From: Ashinkailepas kermadecensis
Lineage: Eukaryota; Arthropoda; Thecostraca; Neolepadidae
DNA length: 64,000 nt
Direction: 5' to 3'
NCBI GenBank assembly: GCA_034440615.1
Contig: JAOTOM010004619.1
Coordinates: 71,001-135,000 of the forward strand
Shown: one piece after another, positions 1 to 10,752 of the stretch
How the letters are laid out: the number at the start of each line of letters is the position of its first letter
Position numbering within the stretch: the stretch's first letter is position 1
Program-made: the position numbers and the translations under genes
The notes under the pieces: model-generated
Told to the model about the DNA's origin: nothing
What the model saw: only the letters and a program-made list of their open reading frames with translations
The model's database searches: none

Positions 1-711
1 AGTGATAGGGGTGGAGATAGTATGGACCAGGATAGTAGAGAGTGGAAAGTAGCTAGACGCCAGAGTACGAGACTGGCTTTAAGGAAAATGGACAAAGGCA
101 TTGAAACTAATAATAGGTTTGAGGTACTGCAAGGGAGAGATAGTAATGCTGCTAAAGAGGAAGATAGGAATGACCAGGTAGCTGAGGATAGAGAGGGGGA
201 GGTTTTAGTTATAGGGGACTCAAGAGTTAGGTACATGGACCGTACTTTTTGTAGCAGGAACCACAACAAACGGATTCGTGTTTGCTTCCCAGGGGCCCAG
301 GTAAAGGATGTTGGTGATAGGATAGAAGGAGTAATGAAGGGTAGTGGAGAGAGCACAACGGTAATTGTGCAGGTTGGTGTAAATGATGTAGGAAAAGCAA
401 AAACAGAGGAAACAATACAAGAGCATAGGGCTTTGATAGGTAGGCTAGCTGTAAGTAGGAAACGAGGAATGGTAACATCCATCCTCCCTATGGTTAACGC
501 AAGCATAGAGTGGTACTCGAGGGCCATTGGGCTGAATACCAGGGTGGCCAAGATTTGTAAGGAACTTGGCGTGGGATTCTTGGATTTGTGGGGGGGACTT
601 CTGGGGAAGACTGAAATGTTTGCATTAGATGGGTTACATTTGAGCAAGAGAGGAGTTGAATTGCTCAGCAATAGGTATGAGGAGGCTCTCAATAGGAAAC
701 TGGGAAACTAG
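1..711 (+). CDS. CR1 ORF1 with SGNH-hydrolase (esterase) domain, 5' partial
   Basis: Reading frame open from base 1; the first ATG in the window is at 22, giving 229 residues, but the true start is probably upstream. It shows the SGNH signatures in order: VLVIGDSRVRY (catalytic GDS serine, about residue 66), VQVGVNDV (GxND block), and DGLHLSKRG near the C-terminus (DxxH dyad). This esterase is known in ORF1 of CR1-like LINEs; its role in retrotransposition is unsettled. Any PHD-finger or coiled-coil part would lie upstream of the window. It ends with TAG at 709-711, where the ORF2 frame is already open, so ORF2 probably follows by overlap or very close reinitiation. Confidence 0.85.
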   Translation, partial: SDRGGDSMDQDSREWKVARRQSTRLALRKMDKGIETNNRFEVLQGRDSNAAKEEDRNDQVAEDREGEVLVIGDSRVRYMDRTFCSRNHNKRIRVCFPGAQVKDVGDRIEGVMKGSGESTTVIVQVGVNDVGKAKTEETIQEHRALIGRLAVSRKRGMVTSILPMVNASIEWYSRAIGLNTRVAKICKELGVGFLDLWGGLLGKTEMFALDGLHLSKRGVELLSNRYEEALNRKLGN

Positions 712-1527
712 GCAGGTCATGGGGGGATGTAGCTGATAGAGAGATAAGTCTTGCAAACAAGGGAAGGAATGGTTTATCATGTTTTTACGTCAATGCCAGA
801 AGTGTTAGGAACAAAATTGGGGAACTGCATGCTTATATGTTGTCTGAAAAGCTAGATTTGGTATGCATAACAGAGGCATGGGTTAATGAAAGCATTTTTG
901 GAGACAACTTGCAAGAATTCGAATTGACAGGCTACAACATGCATGCTTATCAAAGGCAGGCAAGGATAGGAGGAGGTATACTGTTGTATGTCAGACAAGA
1001 AATGAAATGTCATTCCATAGAAGATAGTGTACATGATGAAGGTGTAGAATCCTTGTGGTTAGATATCATTCTGAAAAATGGAACACAATTTAGGGTTGGG
1101 GCATTCTATAGACCTCCAGACCAGAATGAAAACACGGACAGGTTGATGCAGGAAGAGATAAGTAGGAGAGTAAAGGAGAGAACTGTTTTGTTGGGGGATT
1201 TCAACATAACAGGATTGGGAAGCAAAACTATAGGTCTAAACAAATCGGGAAGAAGCTTCATGGATTATTTTGAGGAGAATTTCTTTTTCAAATGATACAT
1301 GAACCTACAAGGGAAAATGAAATATTAGATCTTGTGCTTACTAATGAGGAAAATTTTGTACAAAATGTGAACATAGGAGAGACTTTGGGTAATAGTGATC
1401 ACAACATTATACGCTTCTCATTGTATGTTGGAAATGTAGGAACCAATAAGACATTGATTCCTAATTTTGCTAAGGGAATTACAATGAGTTCAGGATCTTC
1501 CTGAATGAAATTGTTTGGGAAGACTTA
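712..1527 (+). pseudogene. CR1 ORF2, endonuclease region with two frameshifts
   Basis: APE-type endonuclease part of ORF2. The frame holding FYVNARSVRNKIGEL and LDLVCITEAW runs from about 712 to 1295 and includes the GAFYRPP and LLGDFN motifs. It stops at 1293-1295 just after a T5 run. The homologous text continues from 1292 in another frame (HEPTRENEILDLVLTN, then GNSDHNIIRFSL with the SDH catalytic histidine) to a stop at 1502-1504, and then moves to a third frame that joins the RT ORF. All expected endonuclease blocks are present, so these look like two small indels, either real decay or consensus errors. As written, a continuous ORF2 protein cannot be made. Confidence 0.85.
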
Positions 1528-3528
1528 TTGAAAGGCTTAGATGCTTATGAAATGTGGAGAATGATAAAATATAAACTATTTCAAGGTCAGGATAGGTTCA
1601 TTCCCAATAGGCAAATTAGATTAACCAGGGTTCAGCTCCCTTCATGGCTGACCAGGGAAGTAAAGCATTTACTGGAGTCAAAGAAGCAGGCATTCAAGAA
1701 ACTAAAATATGCTAACTCTGAGGTAAACCTCAAATCATATCAAATAGCTAGAAATAAAGTTAGGAGGTGTGTTAGGGCATCTAAAAGACTGGCTGAAATC
1801 AAATTAGCTCGGGAATGTTCAGCAGGTAATGCTAAGAGATTCTTTAGTTTCTACAAATTTAAGGCTAAAAAGTGTGGTGTAGGACCACTGGAGGTAGATG
1901 GGGAATTAGTGGTTGATGATTGTGATATTGTGGAATCCTTAAGCAAGCAATTCTCATCAGTCTTTACTCAGGATAATTCTGGTAGAATAGAAACAACTGA
2001 ATCATATGCCATGACAGGTGATAGGTTGGAGTATCTTACAATAACTACAGAAGCTGTAGAAAAGCAGTTGCAGAATATAAAGCCTAATAAAGCTTCTGGA
2101 CCAGATGATATATATGCTAGGGTCTTAGTAGAGTGTGCTAAAGCTTTAGCAGTTCCTCTAGGTATACTTTTCAGGCGGTCTATGGAATACTCTGAAGTGC
2201 CTGAAGATTGGAGAAATGCAAATGTAGTTCCAATTTTCAAAAAGGGAAGTATGAAGTGTGTAGGGAACTACAGGCCAGTCAGTTTGACCTCAATAGTTTG
2301 CAAGGTACTAGAAAAACTGGTTAAACAGAATGTTCAGATTCATCTTGATAGGCACAATCTTTTAAGGGATACTCAACATGGATTTCGATCTCGAAGGTCT
2401 TGTTTAACTAACCTTTTGGAGTTCATGGAGTATGTTACTAAAGAAGTAGACAATCAAAACAGGATGGATGTTGTGTACTTGGACTTTAGCAAAGCTTTTG
2501 ATAAAGTTCCACATAGGAGGCTAATTCATCAACTACAGCAACATGGGATTGTTGGAAAAGTTCTAGGTTGGATTGAAGCATGGTTGAGGGGAAGGAAACA
2601 AAGGGTAATGTTAAATGGATGTAAATCTGATTGGAAGGATGTTCTGAGTGCAGTACCACAGGGCTCTGTTCTAGGGCCACTTCTCTTTATCATCTTTGTA
2701 AATAACATTGAGGTAGGGCTGAGGAATAGAGTGTTCAAATTTGCTGATGACATCAAACTGGTGGGAGTGGCAAACAGTTGTGATCAATCTAGTAATATTC
2801 AACTAGACTTGGAGGACCTAAAAAAGTGGGCTGATCAATGGCAGATGTCTTTTAACTATGACAAGTGTAAGGTTATGCATCTGGGGTCTGGAGGTGAGAC
2901 TTTCAGATATACAATGGGAGGGAGGGAACTGGATGTTATTGAAGAGGAAAGGGACTTAGGTGTGTTGGTTTCAAATGACCTTAAAGCAGAGAAACAATGT
3001 AGCTCAGCTAGGAACAGGGAACTCAGAATGCTGGGACTCATTAATAGAAGTGTGATGTATAAGAGCAAGGAAGTCATGGAAAAACTGTACTTAGCATATG
3101 TGCGACCCCACTTGGAATATTCTGTGCAAGCTTGGAGCCCCTACCTAGAAAAAGATATAGACAAGTTAGAAAGAGTGCAACGCAAAGCAACTAAACTCAT
3201 CAGTGGACTAGGTAGCTTAGAATATGGAGAAAGGCTTGTGGCATTAGATATGTACTCACTCAAGTATAGGAGATTTATGGGGGACATGATTGAAATGTAC
3301 AAAATTGTTAAAGGACTAGATCAGGTCAATTTAAATGGTGCTCTTCAGTTTAAAGTATCACACAGGGGTCACCAACTCAGGTTAGACAAGTTGAGGTGTA
3401 GGACAGTTAAGCGACAGCAGGTCTTCAGTCAAAGGGTTGTTGATCAGTGGAATGGGCTGCCTGCTGATGTTGTGGGGAGTTCCTCATTGAATGTATTTAA
3501 AAGTAGGGTTGATAAATTTTTTAGGTAG
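1528..3528 (+). CDS. CR1 ORF2, reverse transcriptase region
   Basis: An open 666-codon stretch with the RT fingers and palm blocks in order: NKASGPDDI, WRNANVVPIFKKG, NYRPVSLTS, HGFRSRRSC, YLDFSKAFDKVP (first catalytic Asp, residue 319), AVPQGSVLGPLLF, and FADD (catalytic pair at residues 407-408, bases 2746-2751), then the CR1 C-terminal region ending WNGLPADVV...LNVFKSRVDKFF. One departure from the usual pattern is FVNNI after the PQGSVLGP block, where CR1 and jockey elements usually have F-N-D-I/L. The ATG at 1528 is simply the first in the frame; in the intact element this is the C-terminal two-thirds of ORF2. It is not a host gene. Confidence 0.9.
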   Translation: MKGLDAYEMWRMIKYKLFQGQDRFIPNRQIRLTRVQLPSWLTREVKHLLESKKQAFKKLKYANSEVNLKSYQIARNKVRRCVRASKRLAEIKLARECSAGNAKRFFSFYKFKAKKCGVGPLEVDGELVVDDCDIVESLSKQFSSVFTQDNSGRIETTESYAMTGDRLEYLTITTEAVEKQLQNIKPNKASGPDDIYARVLVECAKALAVPLGILFRRSMEYSEVPEDWRNANVVPIFKKGSMKCVGNYRPVSLTSIVCKVLEKLVKQNVQIHLDRHNLLRDTQHGFRSRRSCLTNLLEFMEYVTKEVDNQNRMDVVYLDFSKAFDKVPHRRLIHQLQQHGIVGKVLGWIEAWLRGRKQRVMLNGCKSDWKDVLSAVPQGSVLGPLLFIIFVNNIEVGLRNRVFKFADDIKLVGVANSCDQSSNIQLDLEDLKKWADQWQMSFNYDKCKVMHLGSGGETFRYTMGGRELDVIEEERDLGVLVSNDLKAEKQCSSARNRELRMLGLINRSVMYKSKEVMEKLYLAYVRPHLEYSVQAWSPYLEKDIDKLERVQRKATKLISGLGSLEYGERLVALDMYSLKYRRFMGDMIEMYKIVKGLDQVNLNGALQFKVSHRGHQLRLDKLRCRTVKRQQVFSQRVVDQWNGLPADVVGSSSLNVFKSRVDKFFR

Positions 3529-3823
3529 GAAAATCTTGTTTTTGATTTCTAATTTGGATGGAGGGGATAATATTTATGTTAAATGTGCACGGCACAGACC
3601 CCTTTAAGCAGGGGCTATGGTAGCACAATGGGTATGATGGGAGGAGCTTGCAATTGTTGAGGGTGTTATGCAATAGCAAGTGGATGATGCTAGATAGGCT
3701 GGGATATATAGCTTCCTAGGAACTTGGGATTAGGGATTGATTGGGGTGAGAATATGTACATTTCTAGTACCTTTTCTAGATAGGCTTAACCCAGATGGGC
3801 CCCTGTGGCTCTTATTAAGCCTT

Positions 3824-3860
3824 AACACTTTATGACTTTATGACTTTATGACTTTATGAC
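3824..3860 (+). repeat. CR1 3'-terminal 8-bp repeat tail
   Basis: About four copies of TTTATGAC directly after the CR1 3' UTR. The same tail, in shorter or decayed form, ends the copies near 27545, 32981 and 33280. Confidence 0.9.
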
Positions 3861-4026
3861 AGGTTAATAGAACCAAACTTGCTCAACTGGAATGTTGTCA
3901 TAAATGCACTACTGTTTGTCATTGTGTACCTAAGCGTTTCCATACTTTATTCATGTACTTCACTCCTTTCTTCGCGAAGCCGATTGCGCCGAGCTGCCCG
4001 ACGGAGCAGTCGGGCGGGCGGCCCGG
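3853..4026 (+). repeat. Dispersed repeat, copy 1 (inverted copy at 19293-19470)
   Basis: From ATGACAGGTTAAT to CGGCCCGGT this stretch matches the reverse complement of 19293-19470 with few differences. One end carries a perfect 7-bp stem hairpin (GCCCGAC, loop GGAGCA, GTCGGGC). Here it abuts the CR1 tail; the other copy lies inside the TTAA-flanked transposon. Family unknown; no coding capacity. Confidence 0.75.
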
Positions 4027-4933
4027 TGCAGTCCAGAAGCCTCTGCCTCACACGAGCACTTGCGATCCCCACAGCGGTCCATATCGCACCGGAGATCTGT
4101 CTCCCTGTCTGACCGCATGGTGTCACTTTGCACTTTCCGCAGACAGTTAGTGACATCTTCCCTGGTTGGAAAAGCATCCTCACGCAAATCACTCTGCTGC
4201 TTTACCACTAAATTTTCAGTTGCACTTTGCGTTCCCCTGCTCTAACCACCAAATGAGGCGTGAGACCCTTTCGCGCACCTGAACCATCCACACATCCACC
4301 ATCCAGGCTGACATACGACTCCCGGCTTCAGCGAAGCCAAGCCCGCACAAAATATAGCCGTCATTAACAGGCTGTTTGTTGCCTTTGCGCGTGCTGCTGA
4401 TGCAGCGTTAGCAGTGGGACACCTTAGAGCGCTGCCAGGGATTCCCCACTCCCAGCACTCCAGGCGAGGATAAATATGGATATAAGGATATAAGGATGGT
4501 AAATAGGACTTCATAGTACGATTTACATTGAATTGTTTGTCTTCTTTGGAGAGTGATGACGAAGAGGCAAGCGATGTCATGCGAGCAATCTGAATAATGC
4601 ATGACCGGATAAGATATGTTAAATGCACGTCTTTTCTTAAAACTGTTATTGCGAAGGGGAGGAGAGGGGATGAAATTGAACGAGAAAAAACGGGCAATGG
4701 GGCTTAGGTCACATCAACATACGTAGTGCACTCAAAAATATGTATACAGATGCTTGCTTGACATGCAAACTCGCTAAGCGCCTTACGTAGATTGAATGCG
4801 ATGTTAGCTGCCTGAGCTCCGTGCTAAAGAGAATGAACACCTTAACGCCGCTCGTGCTCCATAATCGCTGTCCTTATAAACCGGGAGGGGACATTATAAG
4901 TTATCTTTAAAATTTCAACGAAATTAAGCCTCC
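4027..4933. other. Unassigned flank
   Basis: No recognisable gene or element. Short ORFs on both strands have no known motifs. Confidence 0.5.
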
Positions 4934-4990
4934 TTCCCCCACCCCAAAAAAAAAAAAGCCCCCCCCCCCCACCCCACAAAAAAAAAAAAC

Positions 4991-5021
<31 letters not shown>

Positions 5022-5169
5022 AAACCCCCCCCCCCCCCCCCCCAAAAAAAAAAAAAACCCCCCCCCCCCCCCCAAAAAAAAAAACCCCCCCAAAAAAAAA
5101 AAAAAACCCCAAAAAAAAAAACACCCCCACCCCCCCAAAAAAAAAAAAAAACCACCCCCACAAAAAAAA
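4934..5169. repeat. Alternating poly-C / poly-A low-complexity block
   Basis: About ten runs of C (up to roughly 20) alternate with runs of A (7-15). The Gly/Phe-rich minus-strand frames are artefacts of this composition. Homopolymer lengths here are the least trustworthy bases in this part of the window. Confidence 0.9.
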
Positions 5170-5298
5170 TTAAGCCCGCACTTCACGCCATACCGCAAGA
5201 CAATTTCACTAAATAGTGAAATTAGTTTATTGTAATTTTTGTTAATGCGATGGTCCGATGGCACCACCTGGCAGTCACGTCTCCGAGGCGGGCTTGTT

Positions 5299-5384
5299 GT
5301 AACCGTCCGTGGCTGAAAATGTAACCGTTGTAGCCGTCCGTGGCTGAAAATGTAACCGTTGTAACCGTCCGTGGCTGAAAATGT
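5299..5384. repeat. 31-bp tandem repeat, about 2.8 copies
   Basis: Units begin at 5299, 5330 and 5361 with the core CCGTCCGTGGCTGAAAAT. Confidence 0.9.
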
Positions 5385-6528
5385 GCAGCAGCAGCGTCAG
5401 CTGACGTCACGCTGTATCGCATGAAATGCTCTAATGGTGAATCCAGGAGGCGCATTTGGGAGGGAGAACATTTAGCTCCATGAGACAAATTCTTGAGACG
5501 ATAACTTTACTAAACGTTTTCGTTTCTACGTGCATCCTATTCCAGGAAAGTGCATTGTAATGCCACTGCTGATATAAGACTGGTAAGGATTGTGAAAACT
5601 GGAATTGTGTCCCGACATGAAAAGTTTGGGGATCATTTGCTTGTCATCATTCCGTGGATCCATCAGTAAGCTGAGATACTGATTTTGCGTAGCTAACATT
5701 CCTTATACCCACTATCTGTTGGAAACAGAGTACTTGAACAGGTCATCGATTTGCGGCAAGGAACATATCGGGAGTAGAGCTGTCCGTCGCAAAGGTAACC
5801 ATGGGCTAGTTTTCCCGTACGCCGGTACTTTTACAGGCGGAGAATGCGCACATATGCACCAATGTAGGTTTTATTGGGCATGGAGATTAAAATTGTGGCA
5901 CTAAAATAGTTGCATTTGGCGCAGCATGGGACATCTGACCAATGCTTCCACATCTTCCATAGCAATTCATCATCGCCCACGTTCACCAGAGGAACAGACC
6001 AGCGTACAGGCCAGCTGCAAATGCTGACCAAGTCCTGCGTTAGCGCAGCCCGCTGGTCTTCGTCATATTTCATCGTACTCTTCAGCGAACTCTTTTCAGA
6101 GAATAGCCTAGCATGCCGGGACTGCAAATGTGTGGCGGTCGGCTCGGCTTTGTACGTGGAGGTGGAATCTCGTGCAGATTGCGCCGACCTGAATTGCCGC
6201 TGGCACTGCATCACTCGGGCACTAATGCCGGCACGTTAGGCTTTGGCTCGTCACAGCCTCGAAGCATGGCAGATACAGCGTGCCTTGGTGATGACGAACG
6301 CTACCATGCGATTATCGCATACATGACTCTCCTTTGGCGCTGCGACGCTCCACCATGGGATGACGCGTATGAGCACAATTGCTCACAGTGACACATAGCG
6401 TGCGCTCAGCATGCGCTGCCGATGTATCGAGCTGACGAGCGCGCGACTGTCGCGCTGTTGACCGTGACCTCGGGCGTGGCTGATTCCAGACGAGGACGGC
6501 CAGCGGCTGCGGCATTGCACGTACGATC
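5385..6528. other. Unassigned flank
   Basis: Moderately GC-rich sequence with overlapping ORFs of 60-127 codons on both strands and no motif I recognise. Nothing supports a gene. Confidence 0.5.
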
Positions 6529-7886
6529 GACCAGTGAAATGGCCAGTGAAATGACACCCTCGTCGCTCAGATTTTCATTACAAAAGCTGGCACTGCGAAT
6601 CCGCTTGCGCAATTTGCATGCCCTTCTGACCACGAGTTTGGAATTATAGCCTCGGGCAGTTTTGAGAAGTCACGAGAAGTGGTTCTCTTCAGCGGCCTGT
6701 ATCTCCTATACCGTTAGACATAAATTCACTTTCTGATACATTTTTTTAGATCCCATAATCCCAAGGAATGCTTTTGTGATAGTATCTGCCAAGAATATAT
6801 TATTTTGAAAACAAGACCTCGGAACATGTTATTTCGTGACATTTCGTGACCCCTGACCAATTGAAACTGGCCGATTTAAATCTTCAGAAAAAAATATACA
6901 CACATTGTCAAAACATGAGATAATAAAAATATGGTTTTTTCGTATAGATATAATTTCAATGGCAGGGAATCACTGACCGTTCGCGCTGCAGCCGGCTGCT
7001 GCCGCCACCGCTGCAGCCGGCTGCTGCCGCCACCGCTGCAGCTCGCCGCCGCTGCGCCCCGCTGCCGCCACCGCTGCAGCTCCGCTGTCACCGCTGCGCT
7101 CCGCTGCCGCCACCGCTGCGCTCCGCTGCCACCACCGCTGCAGCTCCGCTCCCCGCTGCGCTCCGCTGCCGCCACCGCTGCGCCACCACCGCTGCGCTCC
7201 GCTGCCGCCACCGCTGCAGCTCCGCTGCCGCCACCGCTGCAGCTCCCGCTGCCGTCACCGCTGCAGCTCCCGCTGCCGCCACCGCTGCAGCTCCGCTGCC
7301 GTCACCCGCGCTCCGCTGCCACCACCGCTGCGCTCCGCTGCCACCACCCGCTCGCTCCGCTGCCCCACCGCTGCGCTCCGCTGGCCACCGCTGCAGCTCC
7401 GCTGCCACCGCTCCGCTGCCGCCACCGCTGCAGCTCCCGCTGTCGTCACCGCTGCAGCTCCCGCTGCCGCCACCGCTGCAACTCCCGCTGCCGCCACCGC
7501 TGCAGCTCCCGCTGCCACCACCGCTGCAGCTCCCGCTGCCGCCACCGCTGCAGCTCCGCTGCTACCACCGCTGCAGCTCCCGCTGCCGCCACCGCTGCAG
7601 CTCCCGCTGCCGTCACCGCTGCAGCTCCCGCTGCCGCCACCGCTGCAGCTCCCGCTGCCGCCACCGCTGCAGCTCCCGCTGCCGTCACCGCTGCAGCTCC
7701 CGCTGCCGTCACCTCTGCAGCTCCCGCTGCCACCTTCCGCTTGGCGGCCGCTATCGCCTGTACTGCCGCTCCCGCCGCTCTGCCCCGTTGCTGCTAACGC
7801 CGTCACGGCTCTCGCGCATACGAATCTAAGTTCATGCTGCAAGGTGTTGTAGTTGAGTAAATACAATCGCCATGTAGTTTTGTATT
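6529..7886. repeat. Left arm of a long inverted repeat (partner 10753-11704)
   Basis: Sequence from the CGACCAGTGA motif at 6529 to the AT-rich inner edge near 7886 recurs in reverse complement at 10753-11704. The match covers the outer flank (AAGTGGTTCTCTTC), the AT-rich zone near 6880-6960, the GC-rich minisatellite and the inner flank (TTTACTCAACTACAA on the minus strand). The arms differ in length mainly because the minisatellite is longer here. They may be two opposite insertions of one family or the ends of one larger element. No transposase is recognised. Confidence 0.8.
6988..7735. repeat. GC-rich 23-24-bp minisatellite
   Basis: About 30 imperfect copies of a unit built on CCGCTGCAGCTCCCGCTGCC with a PstI-type CTGCAG core. 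Long Ala-rich ORFs on both strands are a consequence of the repeat and are not called as genes. Confidence 0.9.
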
Positions 7887-9097
7887 TTGTTTGCCACTAA
7901 ATTCAGTTCAGGCAAGGGAGCGAATGTCGCTTTTCCTTAGATATGATACACTCAGCTGCATGGTTGTCGATTTGTATACATTTGAGGGAATTTGTCCCTT
8001 CCCCAAATAATTTCAAGTTATAACATGGGACCCTGTGCTGCTGTGGTGTCATCCCCCCCCAATTGGTTGGGCCCGCCCATTTACCTCCATGCATTGGGCC
8101 CGTCAATGATTATACACGCCTTGGGTCCGCTCTCGCCCTCCCCCTTTTCCGTTAAGAGAAGCTGCTTCAGGAGCTGAAAGAAGAGCTTTAATGGTCCACG
8201 GACTACAGGCAATAGCTGCAGATACTCACTGTGTCATTCCTCTATCAAAAGAAAGGCATAATTATTCGGAGCTACGCTCTGTATGGTCAGTAAATGTCAC
8301 CGGTTTAAGGCCGAAGCTAGCCTGCTTCCGCAGATAGACGGTGGTGTCACTATATACACAATAAGAGAGGCCTCCTACCCCCTCAATTAGTTAGTAGAAT
8401 GTGTTCTGGTTGGGAAGATTACGTGGTAATGCGAAGCCAGGATAAAGGAAAAAAGGGTGCAGAAAATATTACCTCTGAGGAACGTGAGAGCTGCTTACGT
8501 TTGGCATCAGGAGGCTATCAGCACTCCCCAAATATCATTTTTGAAAGTTTCCTCACTAAGGTTGCACTATTGTGTTCTTACTGGCAGTAGTGAGGCTCAT
8601 ACTGTATGTGTGCATACATGCTATTCAACCAGAACACAAAGCTCATGATTGATGCGCTAGCCGCTAGGTCAACGAGATATGACTGATGCTGAGTTGATGT
8701 TTCATGCAGCGTGTGACGTGAAAAATGAAAAGTGCATGTTGCAAGAGTGCAAAAAGTGTTCAGGAAAGCAGGGATAAGTTTATCGAAGATCAATCTGCGG
8801 TCATAACATGGATGGAGTATTGATGTTTGATAATGATGTTTGGGGTAAGCGCTGTGTGAGCACAGATCGATGCACCATAATTTATGTACAAACGTTTGGT
8901 ATTTTTCGGGACTTTGCCGAAAATTATTTCTTCATTGTGCAGGACCAGGCTCAGGACTTCCATTTGGATGTCCCCAGTGCATAATTCATCCCAGTGTTGT
9001 ATTTTGGAACAGCAGGGTCATCGCATGCTGCCAAAGTATTTGTTTTATCTCTGATGCTACAGAGCACAATGCTAAAGCAAATGCACGATATTGTACA
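7887..9097. other. Unassigned sequence between the inverted arms
   Basis: No gene-like ORF and no recognised element. It ends where the truncated RNase-H LINE begins. Confidence 0.5.
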
Positions 9098-9389
9098 CCA
9101 CGGCAGACGGGCACAGCGGCGGTGCTCCCCGGATAATCTTGCGTTCCCGTCTGCCTGACACAGCATCTATATACACCGAAAAGATATGCGCATTTTTCGG
9201 CCTACAAAGCTATCTACAACACAAAAATAGAACACAGCATTATAGCCACTGACGCAAAATCAAGAATACAAAGCACAACACCTTACACCACTTCCAAACA
9301 CCCTCTGATCCCAAAAATGCTACGGATACATTACAATTTATCTACACCCCAACAACCACCTCAACCACTTCTATTTTGGATCCCTAGAC

Positions 9390-10035
9390 ACGAAAACAAA
9401 CACGGCAACGAACACACAAAAGCCAACCGAGCCACGACACTACAACACACCACATACTGCCCCTGCTCACAATCTGACTATTACCCCACAAACAAACACG
9501 GCAACGAACACACAGACACAGAAGCCAACCGAGCCACGACACTACAACACACCACATACTGCCCCTGCTCACAATCTGACTATTACCCCACAAACAAATA
9601 CGGCAACGAACACACAGACACAGAAGCAAACCGAGCCACGACACTACAACACACCACATACTGCCCCTGCTCACAATCTGACTATTACCCCACAAACAAA
9701 CGCAACGAACACACAGACACAGAAGCCAACCGAGCCACGACACTACAACACACCACATACTGCCCCTGCTCACAATCTGACTATTACCCCACAGAACAAC
9801 CACGGCAACGAACACACAGACATCAGCACCAAACCGAGCCACGACACTGCAAGACACCACATACTGCCCCTACTCACAATCTGACTATTACCCCACAAAC
9901 AAACACGGCACACGAACACATCCAGACAACAGACACAAGGAGCGTACCACTGATACTACAACGCACCGCATACTGCACCTGCTCACAACCTGACTCATTC
10001 CCACCTCAAACAAACACGGCGACGAACACATAGAC
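9390..10035 (+). repeat. 102-bp tandem amplification inside the LINE RNase H domain
   Basis: Six copies, with ACGACAC(T/C)-type landmarks at 9434, 9536, 9638, 9737 and 9841 and a diverged sixth near 9946. Spacings are 102, 102, 99 and about 104 bp. The first four keep one frame, so about 34 residues starting HGNEHTDTEANRATT are repeated in one ORF (9317-10033). Confidence 0.9.
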
Positions 10036-10325
10036 ACAGAAGCAACCAGCTACCACATATCACCAACGACTTACCATCAAACACATCCTCATACAATGCA
10101 ACAAGTGCACCAACGAGAGACAACAAACGAGCCACGATACTACAGCACACCACATAATAACATCTCACCATCTAACTATTCACCCACCACCTCAACAACG
10201 ACCATCCAACATCACAGGCACAGAAGCAATCCCTTCCACTTCCTTTCAACACACCACATTATTCACTGACCTGTGACTATTAACCCACAAACAAAGAAAG
10301 AGAGAAAACCAAATAGTTACTTTTT

Positions 10326-10376
10326 AAAAAGTAATAAAAAGTATGAATTTTTTATTCATACTTTTTATTACTTTTT
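10326..10376. repeat. Perfect AT-rich hairpin, 23-bp arms, 5-nt loop
   Basis: Arms 10326-10348 and 10354-10376 are exact reverse complements separated by TTTTT. An overlapping 18-bp palindrome (TTACTTTTTAAAAAGTAA) precedes it. It lies in the A-rich 3' UTR of the truncated LINE. Confidence 0.9.
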
Positions 10377-10380
10377 AATA

Positions 10381-10600
10381 CAAGTATAAGACGCCTAAAA
10401 AAAGAAAACAGAAAAGAAATGAAACAAGACCTGTCCAACAAGAAAACGAACAAAAAGTACAAGATTCAAAAGAATCAATACAAGCATAAGATACCTTAAA
10501 AAAATGAGCAAAAAAGAATTAAAACAAAACCTGCCCAAGAAGAAAACGAACAAAATCTACAACGCATAAAAGAAAACAAACCAAAAACAACACACCATAA
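10381..10600. repeat. About 107-bp A-rich duplication in the LINE 3' UTR
   Basis: The stretch starting CAAGTATAAGACGCCT recurs, imperfectly, at about 10480 (CAAGCATAAGATACCT), and both copies end in AAGAAAACGAACAAAA. Confidence 0.7.
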
Positions 10601-10752
10601 GGTGTATGCTAGGTATTTAAAATGTGAATCCTACTTGTAGCGATGACCCGTTCTCATCCGACCATCTACACCCCATATCCCAAGCAGGTACCGTCCGGAC
10701 TGGCAACTCTTCGCTACTTCATCACATACGGCCTGCCAACAACTCTACAACT

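Larger units (their letters stand above)
1..3860 (+). mobile_element. CR1-type LINE, nearly complete, 5' end outside window
   Basis: Non-LTR retrotransposon with the CR1 order: an ORF1 with an SGNH-esterase domain, then an ORF2 with an APE-type endonuclease and a reverse transcriptase, then a roughly 330-bp 3' UTR. It ends in repeats of the 8-mer TTTATGAC (3824-3860) rather than poly(A), as is typical of CR1. Esterase-bearing ORF1s are established for CR1-like elements. ORF1 is open to base 1, so the element starts upstream of the window. The RT ORF is uninterrupted over 666 codons, but the endonuclease part has two frame changes. Other pieces of related copies lie at 24859-25249, 27001-27545 and 32813-33283. 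Assignment to CR1 is firm; the subfamily is not determined. Confidence 0.93.
9098..10752 (+). mobile_element. 5'-truncated RNase-H-bearing LINE, + copy
   Basis: Begins inside an RNase H domain. Translated pieces (RSRLPDTASIYT, IYNTKIEHSIIAT in shifted frames, then LLFWIPRHENKHGNEH) match the minus-strand copy at 22437-22690. WIPRHENKHGNE corresponds to the W-I-P/G-H-x-x-x-x-GNE block of LINE RNase H domains. The A-rich 3' UTR (10260-10620) and terminal part (10621-10752) match the reverse complement of 21540-21860. RNase H after the RT places it in the I/R1/Nimb-like part of the LINE tree; the clade is inferred. No intact ORF remains. Confidence 0.75.

Noticed and set aside
5831..6214. Minus-strand ORF of 127 codons
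   Set aside because: No recognisable domain, overlapped by a plus ORF of similar length, and no start or splice context.
6876..7866. Ala/Arg- or Cys/His-rich ORFs of up to 288 codons on both strands
   Set aside because: GC-rich minisatellite translated in every frame; the same occurs at 10904-11333.
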